Source: Henckelia pumila (taxonomy: Eukaryota; Streptophyta; Magnoliopsida; Lamiales; Gesneriaceae). From it: 64,000 nt of DNA. The position numbers and the translations under genes were made by a program. The stretch lies in NCBI RefSeq assembly GCF_033568475.1, contig NC_133122.1, forward strand, positions 187,693,449 through 187,757,448, written 5' to 3'. The notes under the pieces were generated by a model. That model saw only the letters and a program-made list of their open reading frames with translations, did not search any database and was not told the origin of the DNA. Numbering within the stretch: position 1 is the stretch's first letter; each line of letters begins with the position of its first letter. Positions 1 to 8,764 of this stretch are shown here, piece by piece.

Positions 1-1
1 A

Positions 2-610
2 CCATTTGAGGCATTGTACGGGCGATGTCGTACTCCACTCTTCTGGGAAGAAGTGGGGGAGAGACAGGCTGAGGGACCAGAGTTAGTCCAACAGGCAGCA
101 GATATTGTTGGGCAGATCAAGAAATGGATTAAGACTGCACAGGATCGTCAGGCCAGCTATGCTATTACTAAACGTAGGCCTTTGCAGTTTGATGTTGGGG
201 AGAAAGTATTTCTGAGAGTTTCACCTTTTCGCAGGATTCTCAGATTTGTTCTCAAGGGCAAGTTGTCTCCCAGATTCATCGGTTCGTTTGAGATCTTGGA
301 GAGTATAGGCAATTTGGATTACCGTTTGGCTTTGCCACCGTATCTGTCCAGTATTCATGACGTGTTTCACGTATCTCTATTGCGATGGTATGTGGCGGAT
401 CAGTCTTACATTCTACAGTCGTCTGAGGTCCAAGTAGATATTGATTTGACATATGTAGAGAGGCCTATTCGTATTCTAGATCATAAGGATAAGGTGTTGC
501 AGAATAAAGTCATTCCTTTAGTTTTAGTTCAGTGGCAGCGTCGAGGCACTGAAGAAGCCACTTGGGAACTCGAGAGCAGGATGCATTCGGAACATCCTGA
601 GTTATTTTGA
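2..610 (+). CDS. Ty3/gypsy polyprotein C-terminus (integrase tail plus chromodomain), 5'-truncated by the window edge
   Basis: The frame is open from base 2 to a TGA at 608-610 (about 202 residues). It begins with the PFEALYG motif that closes the integrase core of plant gypsy elements. An integrase C-terminal segment follows, with GEKVFLRVSPF and GKLSPRFIGSFEIL, then HDVFHVSLLRWY, and finally a chromodomain-like end with LVQWQRRGTEEATWE. This order is that of plant chromoviruses (Del/Tekay type), in which the chromodomain may guide integration into heterochromatin. No 3' LTR follows: only about 60 bp of A/T-rich sequence separates the stop from copia integrase sequence on the other strand at about 671. 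The element is therefore truncated or rearranged here. Strand and family are well supported; the exact right boundary is inferred. Confidence 0.85.
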   Translation, partial: PFEALYGRCRTPLFWEEVGERQAEGPELVQQAADIVGQIKKWIKTAQDRQASYAITKRRPLQFDVGEKVFLRVSPFRRILRFVLKGKLSPRFIGSFEILESIGNLDYRLALPPYLSSIHDVFHVSLLRWYVADQSYILQSSEVQVDIDLTYVERPIRILDHKDKVLQNKVIPLVLVQWQRRGTEEATWELESRMHSEHPELF

Positions 611-670
611 ATTTATTTCCTTGTTGTATTCTGTTGTGAACTTTGTAAACGTTTAATTTGAATAAATATT

Positions 671-1615
671 AGAACTGCAATCATGGTTCGAGCTGCTTCT
701 TTAGGAGTTCTATTTCTCCTTTCAGCTAGACCATTTTGTTGTGGAGTTCGAGCTTCTGAAAATTCATGTCTAATTCCATGATTATCTATATAGGAAATTA
801 GGGTCTTATTCATGAATTCAGTACCCCTATCACTTCGAATTCCATTAATCGTAGAACTTTTTTCATTTGCAGTTGATTTAAAAGTTTGATCAATTGAAAA
901 CTTGTTTGATCCTTTGATGGAAGAAAAATCACCCAAGTAAATTTTGAATAATCATCTACCACTAAAAGAGTGTACCTCATTATCCTAAACTCTTTATAGG
1001 AATAGGACAAAAACGATCCATGTGCAACAATCCTAAACATTGAGAGAAAGAGTTACAGCTCTTATTTTTTTAATGTAGATCGTACCTTCTTACCTAACTG
1101 ACAAGCAGTACAAATATTTTCTTTGATAAAATTTCCTATGGGCAAACCAGTAACTAAATCATTTTTACTCAAACTAGGTATGGATTTAAAATTTAGATGA
1201 TTTAGATGTTTATGCCATAACCATTGTTTCATATCTTGTGCAACAAAACATGTAGGAGAGGATGGTTGACTGTGATGCCAGTTTATCTTATAAGTATTTT
1301 TATCTCTCAAACAAGTTAATAGAACTTCTCCATTTTTAGACTTCATCATGCAATTTTGATGAAGAAATTCTACTGCATAACCATTATCACATAATTAGCT
1401 AATGCTAATAAGATTGTAGAAAATATTTTCAACAAGTAAAACATCATTGATAACAATATTTTCATGGATAATCTTACCCTTACCCACAGCTTTACCTTTT
1501 GATTTATCTCCAGATGTAATTTTTGGACCTTTGATATCAATTATTTCAGACAGTAGCTCTTTATTTCCGGTCATGTGTCTTGAGCATCCATTGTCTAAAT
1601 ACCAAGTAGTCTTTC
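671..1615 (-). pseudogene. Element E pol fragment: protease/pre-integrase linker and N-terminal integrase (copia)
   Basis: On the minus strand the region encodes, in broken frames, a DNGCSRHMTG segment near 1560-1600, a GAG-pre-integrase domain with the zinc-binding pattern H...H...CxxC (WLWHKHLNHLNFKSI, then ICTACQLGKK, about 1062-1250), and the integrase core start with VVDDYSKFTWVIFL and SDRGTEFMN, then PQQNGLAERRNRT near 730-760. In copia integrases the Asp residues of VVDDYS and SDRGTEF belong to the catalytic DDE triad; the Glu comes from the ...QQNGLAER region. Frameshifts at about 1040 and 830 split the frame. The fragment stops just after the RTMIA segment, where element E is broken against the gypsy tail. 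Confidence 0.85.
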
Positions 1616-2577
1616 TGATATGAATTTGACTAGCTATGAAGAAAAAACACGATTAATTGTAGAAATCGCGCCATTAATTCAATAACAAGAAAGAATCAAA
1701 GATTTTGTCCCGACCTTGAAATAAGTAAAAATAAACAAAGAGATTTGGATGTTCACCCCTAATTGATGAACAATTAGTAATAAACAATCACGAAAAATAA
1801 TTGTGATTCAAAGAGACCTTCAAATAACTTGTATTTGACAATCTACGATGAAGAACAATCGACAAAAACCACAAAGTTTATGAAACTTTGATAATTTTGA
1901 TTTGAATAAAGCACAAATCTTCAAGTACAATTCTAGAGAGAATTTTAGAATTGATATAATCAATAATAATCTGAATTGTATTTTTTTTTCAATAATGAAT
2001 GTTTATGTTGTATTTATAATACAACTACAAAATAATAAAAGATAACGCAAAATAATGCAAAAGATATCAAAATATATCATCCAAAGTTTCTTAGTAGACT
2101 TAGAATACTCAAAATAGGAAAAATAATATCAAAATATCAAAAATCACACACACACACAAACATGCCGAGTGTGAGAGAGAGAGAGAACACGGCGCGGGCG
2201 CGCGAAGGGATTGGCATGGGTGCGCTGTTGTTTTGTCTTTTCGTTCAGCGGCAGTGCGGGTGCGCTATGGTAGAGGCGTGGGCATGCTGTGGTTTCGCGA
2301 TAGGCAGGCGCAGACGCACTGCACCTTCGACTCGTAAGCTTATTTTTTGTATATTCTTCGATGTTTTTTTCATTTTCTTGATCTTTTTGGACTTCAATAA
2401 TATTATAGCATCCCTCAAATGATCTTCAAGAATTCCAACGCCTTCTTCATAATTTAGCATCAACGATTGAAGCGCATCCTTGAACTTCTTGCTCGCCCTC
2501 TTGTCATTGGTCCTCGCGACATCTCTAATGGATCCTTAGCTACTTGATCAACACGCAAACCATCCATGATCGCATCA
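1616..2577 (-). repeat. Element D 3' LTR (962 bp)
   Basis: It matches 36618-37597 along its length. It has a TATA box for minus-strand transcription at 2011-2018 and a GC-rich patch with repeated GCGCG/GTGCGC motifs at about 2170-2330. Directly outside the CA end at 2577 is TCCTCCCTTCTTT, which read on the minus strand is a polypurine tract, so this copy is the 3' LTR. Confidence 0.95.
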
Positions 2578-3712
2578 TCCTCCCTTCTTTAAAAGGATCT
2601 GTACTCAAATATCGATCATCTCCTACATCAAACAAATACAAGTGAGAAACATTAAAAGTCGTACTCACATTATACTCACCTGGCAAGTCCAATTTGTAGG
2701 CCTTTTCATTGATTCTCTCAAGAACTTGAAATGGTCCATCGCCTCTAGGTAGAAGCTTTGAACGCCGCTTTTTTAGAAACCGCTCTTGTCTCAAGTGTAA
2801 CCAAACCCAATCAATGGGTTCAAACACAACCTTCTTTTTCCCAATATTTTCTTGTTTAGTATATTGCAAGTTCTTCTTCTCAATATTCGCCTTCACCTCT
2901 CGTGCAAACTTTTCACAAACTCCGCTTTTTTCTTACCATCCATGTTAACTCTTTCACTCATAGGCAAAGACATCAAATCCAATGGATTTAAAGTATTAAA
3001 ACATACATAATTTCAAATGGAGAAAAATTCATAGTAGAATGAACACTACGATTATATGCAAATTCAACAAACGGCAAACATTTTTTCCAATTTTTCAAAT
3101 TCTTTTTAATTATAGTACGCAACAAAGTCCGTTTGAGGATGACATGTAGTCGAAAACAGTAATTTAATACCAAGTTTGCACCATAATATTTTTCAAAAGT
3201 AACTCAAAAATCTTGTATCTCTATCAGAACAATACTTCTAACCATGTCATGCAATCTAACAATTTCACCAAAAAATAAATTAAAAATATGCGAAGCATCA
3301 TCAGATTTATGACACGCAATAAAATGAGCCATTTTCGAAAATCGATCAACCACAAAAAAAATAGAATCCCTCCCCTTCTTAGACCTTGGTAGTCCTAGAA
3401 CAAAATTCATAAAAATATCTACTCATATTTCATTAGGAATAGGAAATGGTGTATGCAATCCATGTGGTTGTTGTCTAGACTTAGCTTTCATACAAGTCAC
3501 ACATCTCTCACAAACCCTCTCAACATCATGCTTCATGTGAGGCCAAAAAAACTCTTCATGCAATGTTTGATAAGTTTTAGCCACACCGAAGTGCCTCATT
3601 AAACCTCCCCCATGAGATTCCGTAACAAGTAATTCAAGAATAGAAGATTTAGGAATACACAACTTATCCTCCTTAAACAAATATCCATCATGTAAGTAAA
3701 ATTTATCCATTG
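2578..3712 (-). pseudogene. Element D integrase (gypsy), 3' part of pol
   Basis: Read right to left, the segment begins just left of insertion A (MDKFYLHDGYLF) with an HHCC-type zinc-binding region (GGLMRHFGVAKT ... CERCVTC). The integrase core follows ([28 protein letters not shown], a catalytic Asp in VVDRFSK), then [15 protein letters not shown]. The C-terminal domain at 2896-2590 holds FEPIDWVWLHLRQERF, RRSKLLPRGDGPFQVLERI and DLPGEYNVS, typical of plant gypsy elements. Stops at about 3420 and 3204 and frame changes near 3180 and 2900 inactivate it. The frame runs into the polypurine tract next to the 3' LTR. Confidence 0.9.
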
Positions 3713-3717
3713 GACCA

Positions 3718-5278
3718 TGATAAGTGCATTTTGTATGATTAGTTCGTGATATTTTTATGTTTATTTTGTGTGCATTCATATTATTTTTATGTATTTTTAT
3801 GTGTTTTAAGTGCATGTGTGTGTATTTCACTACTCCAGTTAATTTTGTAGGAAAATGGATTTTTGAAGAGTGGATTACAGAGCAGCCTTGATCGAAAAAT
3901 CAAATTTAATTTTATAGAGATCCAAATCCGATCTCCACCGATCAGAATAAAGTCAAGATGTTTTGAAGCTGATGTCCAAATTTCAGGTCGATCCGACAGC
4001 TAGAACTCAAGATACAAATTTTTCAAAATTGTCGCTCGGAGCAGGTTGAAAGTTGCGCTGATGGTGAGTGTGTAGCGCGTTTGCCCTTGTGTTTGGCGCT
4101 AATAAGACATGGTAGAGGCGCTATCGCGCTAAGGAAATGGAGTTCAGCGCAGGGGAGAAGCGCAATCGCGCATGATTAATTCTTTGGGAAGAAACTTGAT
4201 CGCTCGAGCGAGAGTTGGTGCTCGCTCGAGCGAGCGAGGCGTGATTTTTATTTTTCGGAAATAGAGAGTCTCTCGCTCGAGCACGACCCTATGCTCGCTC
4301 GAGCGAGCCGCACGACCAGAGTTTTATTTTTGGAAAATTCTTGCTCGGGAAGGATTTTATCTTTTTAATATTTGGGACCTATAAATATATATTTTAGCAT
4401 CAGAATAAGGGTTCCAGTTCCAGATTTTCAGAGACGGCGGCTACCACAACTTGGGAGAGAAGATTTTTCGTTTCTTCTTCTTTTCTTATTTTTATTTTCA
4501 ATTCATGATCAAAAACTTTGTTTGAATTATGAAATTGATTTTTGAGTAGTTTTTCCTTTCGATCAAGGCCACGTGATTGGGCCAGACAATTTATGTATAA
4601 AACTCGTTTGTCTATTTGAGATTTTCAGACTTGATTGATTTTATTGATTATCGAATTTATATTTGTCTTACAAATTTCTTGGCCAATTATTTGTTTGCTC
4701 GTTAATTGATTCCAAGTCGACAGAGGAGGTATCGAATTCGATCACTTTGATTTTCAACATAGTGTAAAACTGACTAGAAATATAATTCGATTTCATTATG
4801 CGGTTTAGGTGTTTACTGAATTTTCACAGTTCGTTATGCATTCAAATTTGATTAGAATTACGAAAGATTAGTTCATCAATATTTGAATAGGTTTGATTGT
4901 TCTAGAAATAGTCCTTTGAACAAATTAGGAAAATTTCCGTGAATTAAGATTAAGTCTGATGTTTTAGATCGACTGCTTGTTACATGAATTGTCTGGTACC
5001 TACGTGAGTCCTTGATCGAAATTTTTCCAAATTTGAAGTAATCCAAAATTTTCCAGCTGCGTTTTTACTTAATTTAATTTTAATTGCAATTTTTAATTAT
5101 TAGTTAAAATCTCAAATCGCTATTTTTGATTAGTCTAGATTAGGTAGAAATAAATATATTTTGGTAATCATTTTTATACAGTCCCTGTGGGTTCGACACT
5201 TGGACCTTTGTCCACTATATTATTACTTGACCTAGTACGCTTGCCAGTTGAATTTATTCACACCGATTAACGCGGTCA
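3718..5278 (+). repeat. Element A 5' LTR (1561 bp)
   Basis: U3 holds two palindrome families just upstream of the TATA box at 4380-4387: GCGCTATCGCGC-like units (about 4070-4170) and CTCGCTCGAGCGAG units (about 4200-4312). A GGCCACGTGATTGGGCC segment with a G-box (CACGTG) lies near 4568-4585. Near the 3' end, at 5181-5205, a short sequence can fold as a stem around GGTTCGA. Confidence 0.97.
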
Positions 5279-5284
5279 AGTTTT

Positions 5285-5302
5285 TGGCGCCGTTGTCGGG
5301 GA
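5285..5302 (+). other. Element A primer binding site (tRNA-Asp type)
   Basis: TGGCGCCGTTGTCGGGGA lies 6 bp inside the 5' LTR. It matches the sequence complementary to plant tRNA-Asp 3' ends (TGGCGCCGTTGCCGGGGA) except for one base. Athila-like elements commonly use this primer. Confidence 0.9.
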
Positions 5303-5411
5303 CTGTTTTGATATCAGATTTTTTTTTTCTCTTGAGATTAGACTTTATTTTAATTTTTTTTTTTAAAATTCTGAATTCCTCTCTTTTTGTAACTTTTAGG
5401 TGCTAGGATTG

Positions 5412-7478
5412 ATGGCGGACAATCGTACTGTTTGGGATATTATTAGGCCGCCAGTTGAAGGTTATGGATCTAGCATTGTTCGCCCCGCTGTTGAGGCGAA
5501 CAATTTTGAACTGAAGCCCTCTACAATTCAGCTGATCCAATTACAAGCTAGATTTGGGGGTACGTCTGTGGAAGACCCCTACACTCATCTGGAGCGTTTT
5601 CTGTCGATCTGCGACACATTCAAAGTTAATGGGGTAACATCTGATGCAGTGCGACTGCAGTTATTCCCATTCTCTCTTCAAGGCGAAGTTGTTGAGTGGT
5701 TAGATGATTTACCTGCGGGTTCCATCACTACATGGAACCAACTTGTTCAGACTTTTCTGAACAAGTATTTCCCTCCTACTAAGATGGCAAAGTTGTTCTC
5801 AGATATTATATCTTTCAAGCAAAAGGAGGGAGAATCTCTACATGCGGCGTGGACCAGGTTCAAAAAGATGTTGAGGACATGTCCTCAGCATAATCTTACT
5901 CAAAGCCAGCAGACCCAAACATTCTATAATGGAGCCGATCAGTCGGTTCGATCTATGCTGGATACTGCTGCTAATGGATGCTTGTTCAGGAAAATGCTGG
6001 CAACTACCTGGGAGATCATCGGTAATATGACAGAGAGCAATATTGGGTGGCCGGATTTGAAGAAAGAAAAGAAATCCGGAGTTCTAGAGGTCGATGCTCT
6101 AATGGCTCTGAATGCAAAGATCGACGCTCTCACACACCAAGTCGCACTTATGAAAACAGCGCCAGTTCAAGGGAATCTGCAAGATGAGCAAAAGTTGTTT
6201 GAAGTTGAAACGGCTAACTTTACAGGAAATCAAGGACGACAGGCGTACAACTCCTACAACAACAATTATAATCAGAACTGGCAGCCCAAGCAAGAGGAAA
6301 AGAAGCCGAGCTTCGAGGAAATAATGATGAAATATGTGGAGGGTACTGAGGCTCGCTTACAAAATCAAGAAGCTATGATGCAGAGGTTGGAAAGTCAGAT
6401 GGGTCAAATCGCTTCTCAATTGTCAACTCGTCCTGCTGGATCCCTACCGAGCAACACTGAGCTCAATCCCAAAGGCGTGAATGCGATTATGGTAGTGACG
6501 AGATCACAAACTAACAAACCTGAGGAGCAGACCACCAAAAGGATGAAAAATCCTGAAGTTCAAGAGGAGGTGCGGACAGAAAAATCCTCCAAGGCAGGTA
6601 AGAAAGGTAAGACATCGAAATTTGAAGTTAATGAGAATGTTGATATATCTACTTTACATTTCCCCCTTAGAGCAAAGCAACTGTTATTTGATTCTCAATT
6701 TAAAAAGTTTCTTGAAATTTTCAAGAAACTGCATATTAACATTCATTTTGCAGATGCCTTAGCTCAGATGCCGAGATATGCTAAATTTTTGAAAGACCTG
6801 CTGAAAAATAAGAAAAAATTGAATGATCTTACGCAGGTTACAATGAACGAGGAATGCTCGGCGGTGCTGCAGAAGAAGCTTCCAACAAAGTTTCATGATC
6901 CAGGGAGTTTTTCTATACCCTTCCATATTGGAAGTCTGTCTTTTAAAAATGTTTTGTGTGATCTAGGATCGAGTATAAATTTAATGCCATATTCTATTGC
7001 TCAAAAACTAGGTGTAGAAAATATTGAACCTGCTGCTATCTCTCTCAAATTTGCTGATGGTTCTATTAAATATCCGAGAGGGATCGTAGAGAATGTCCTA
7101 GTAAAGATAGATAATTTAATTTATCCTGTAGACTTTGTTATTCTTGATATGGAGGAGGATTCAGAGGTTCCAATTATTCTAGGACGTCCTTTTCTTGCTA
7201 CAAGTAGGGCGTTAATTGATGTTGAGAGAGGAGAGTTGGTGTTGAGACTGAACGATAAACAAGTAGTTTTTACTATGTCAAAGTCGGCTACTGAGAGCCC
7301 AATTTTGAAAGCTTGTTCTGCTATTCGTTTGATTGATATGATTGGTGTTGAAATTGATGCATGTCAGCAGGTGCAGTTGTCTGCAGGAATTGGTCAAATG
7401 CATAAAATTTTTAATGATGTAGCATGCAAGTGCAGGACTGATTCGAGTTTTTCACAAACGGTGGATAAACCACCTTGA
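5412..7478 (+). CDS. Gag-protease polyprotein of element A (intact, 688 aa from Met)
   Basis: ATG at 5412 (MADNRTVWDII) is chosen because the related frames in elements B and F reach a similar MA(D/E) start; A lacks the roughly 40 extra N-terminal codons seen in F. A retrotransposon Gag domain (residues about 55-190) has HLERFLSICDTFKVNGV, FPFSLQGEVVEWL and TTWNQLVQTFLNKYFPP. An Asn/Gln-rich segment and a coiled-coil-like region follow (about 270-340). The retropepsin-like domain (about 490-620) carries LCDLGSSINLMP, then IILGRPFLAT; the catalytic triplet reads D-L-G rather than the D-T/S-G of most retropepsins. No CCHC knuckle is seen. The ORF ends TGA at 7476-7478 with no RT downstream. It is likely translated as a single precursor. 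Confidence 0.92.
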   Translation: MADNRTVWDIIRPPVEGYGSSIVRPAVEANNFELKPSTIQLIQLQARFGGTSVEDPYTHLERFLSICDTFKVNGVTSDAVRLQLFPFSLQGEVVEWLDDLPAGSITTWNQLVQTFLNKYFPPTKMAKLFSDIISFKQKEGESLHAAWTRFKKMLRTCPQHNLTQSQQTQTFYNGADQSVRSMLDTAANGCLFRKMLATTWEIIGNMTESNIGWPDLKKEKKSGVLEVDALMALNAKIDALTHQVALMKTAPVQGNLQDEQKLFEVETANFTGNQGRQAYNSYNNNYNQNWQPKQEEKKPSFEEIMMKYVEGTEARLQNQEAMMQRLESQMGQIASQLSTRPAGSLPSNTELNPKGVNAIMVVTRSQTNKPEEQTTKRMKNPEVQEEVRTEKSSKAGKKGKTSKFEVNENVDISTLHFPLRAKQLLFDSQFKKFLEIFKKLHINIHFADALAQMPRYAKFLKDLLKNKKKLNDLTQVTMNEECSAVLQKKLPTKFHDPGSFSIPFHIGSLSFKNVLCDLGSSINLMPYSIAQKLGVENIEPAAISLKFADGSIKYPRGIVENVLVKIDNLIYPVDFVILDMEEDSEVPIILGRPFLATSRALIDVERGELVLRLNDKQVVFTMSKSATESPILKACSAIRLIDMIGVEIDACQQVQLSAGIGQMHKIFNDVACKCRTDSSFSQTVDKPP

Positions 7479-7534
7479 ATTTTGCCACTCAAGAGAGGAG
7501 TATAGTCGGGCTATAGACTATAAATTTAGCGCTG

Positions 7535-7552
7535 ACTGGGAGGCAACCCAGT
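7535..7552 (+). other. GGGAGGCAACCC hairpin, element A
   Basis: ACTGGG-AGGCAA-CCCAGT: 6-bp stem, 6-nt loop, about 57 bp after the gag-protease stop. It is preceded by ACTATAAATTTAGCGCT, which is also found in element F. Confidence 0.75.
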
Positions 7553-7774
7553 GTTTTTGCTTTTGTATTTTATTTTGTTTTTATTTGAGTTTTGTTTTTT
7601 GTCCCATGCCAGTTGGTCGTGCCTGCCGATATTCTAGAATGCTGGTACCGTCCCGAAGGATTCTGTCAAGAAGGAAGAGAATGAATCGAAAACCAAGGGA
7701 GTGTTATTTTTGTTTTCTTTGTGTTTTTGTTTTTCATTGCATTGTGTGTTTTTTTGCATTTTGTTCATTGTTCT

Positions 7775-7813
7775 AAAGCATTGAGGGCAATGCTTTGGAT
7801 AAGTATGGGGGGT
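7775..7813 (+). other. Upstream hairpin and polypurine module, element A
   Basis: AAAGCATTG-AGGG-CAATGCTTT (9-bp perfect stem), a 4-nt spacer GGAT, then AAGTATGGGGGGT. It is a second polypurine-like tract about 950 bp upstream of the one at the LTR. Confidence 0.8.
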
Positions 7814-8726
7814 ATACTAGTATATTGCATTGTTTGTTATGTTTGTGTTGCATCTGTCATGTTTTGTGTTTGTTTGCATCTAGTTTGTTTTTGTTGTTGT
7901 TTGCATTGTTATGAGTAGGATGAGTCATAATAGCCAATGATGATGAAGTTTATTTGAAAAAATAGTTTTTTAAAAAAAATTGCTCTTGACTTGACATGAG
8001 AAACTGTAGGTTGAACCGTGAATATTTTAAAGCACTAATGTTAGATCAGTGGAGTGTAACGAAAGATTTGATGAAGTTTCTGTCTGTTTGACCATTTCAC
8101 GGCAATAGGTGTTTTGTGGATCTTGAATGTGTTCTATGAATTTTGATGAGGCTCTAGTTTACACTTATGATCTTGGGCGCACCTAGAGAAAAAAAAAATT
8201 TATTCAATTCCATCCGGGCCTTGAAAGGATTAAAATCCGATAAAAAATTAAATTTAAGGCTAAGTATACGGATTAAATGGATTGATGCTCCATCCGGGCT
8301 ATAGACGAGGGGATTAGAAAGAAAAAATAAAATGATTTTTCGTATCCTAGCCAGTTATAGTTAAGTCAGCGGGTAATTATTGGGGCTAAAGCAATACCGG
8401 ATGCAAAAATCCGGAGGTGTGTAATTCATTATCTCAAGGGAGCTGGGTATGTCTAGAGGTCATTGGAAGGAATGGACACTTGAAAAGTGAAACTTGCACT
8501 GATTTGTCATAGGTCACTAAGCAGATTTGAGATGAATTCGGTCTGAGTTGCATGAAACTGAAATGACATTTCACACACACATGTTCACGTTAAATCGAAG
8601 GTGTATTATGAAAAGTTGAGAGCATGTCTGTGATTTTTTTTTGTTGGTGATTGAACTTCTCAGAGGCTGTGCACATTCATGACTTGTCCTTACTTATGTT
8701 TTTGTTTGCATGTTGTTTTTGCATAT

Positions 8727-8764
8727 CTTGCTCGAGGGCGAGCAAGGTTTAAGTATGGGGGTGT
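8727..8764 (+). other. LTR-proximal hairpin and polypurine tract, element A
   Basis: CTTGCTCG-AGGG-CGAGCAAG (8-bp perfect stem), a 4-nt spacer GTTT, then AAGTATGGGGGTGT abutting the 3' LTR at 8765. The position is that of the plus-strand primer for reverse transcription. Confidence 0.88.

Larger units (their letters stand above)
7479..8764 (+). other. Element A structured 3' non-coding block
   Basis: No credible ORF is present. It carries, in order: the GGGAGGCAACCC hairpin (7535-7552); a hairpin with polypurine tract (7775-7813); two CCATCCGGGC units (8210, 8290) in a tract with short hairpins such as GGATTAAAATCC; a CCGGAT/ATCCGG hairpin (8397-8414); and the final hairpin plus polypurine tract (8727-8764). 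Much of this is conserved in element F (32878-33984), which argues for cis-acting RNA or reverse-transcription functions. Confidence 0.8.

Noticed and set aside
7585-7918. Cys/Phe-rich small ORFs after element A gag-protease
   Set aside because: They translate a T/G-rich non-coding tract that includes the conserved hairpin; no domain and no conservation of frame with element F.
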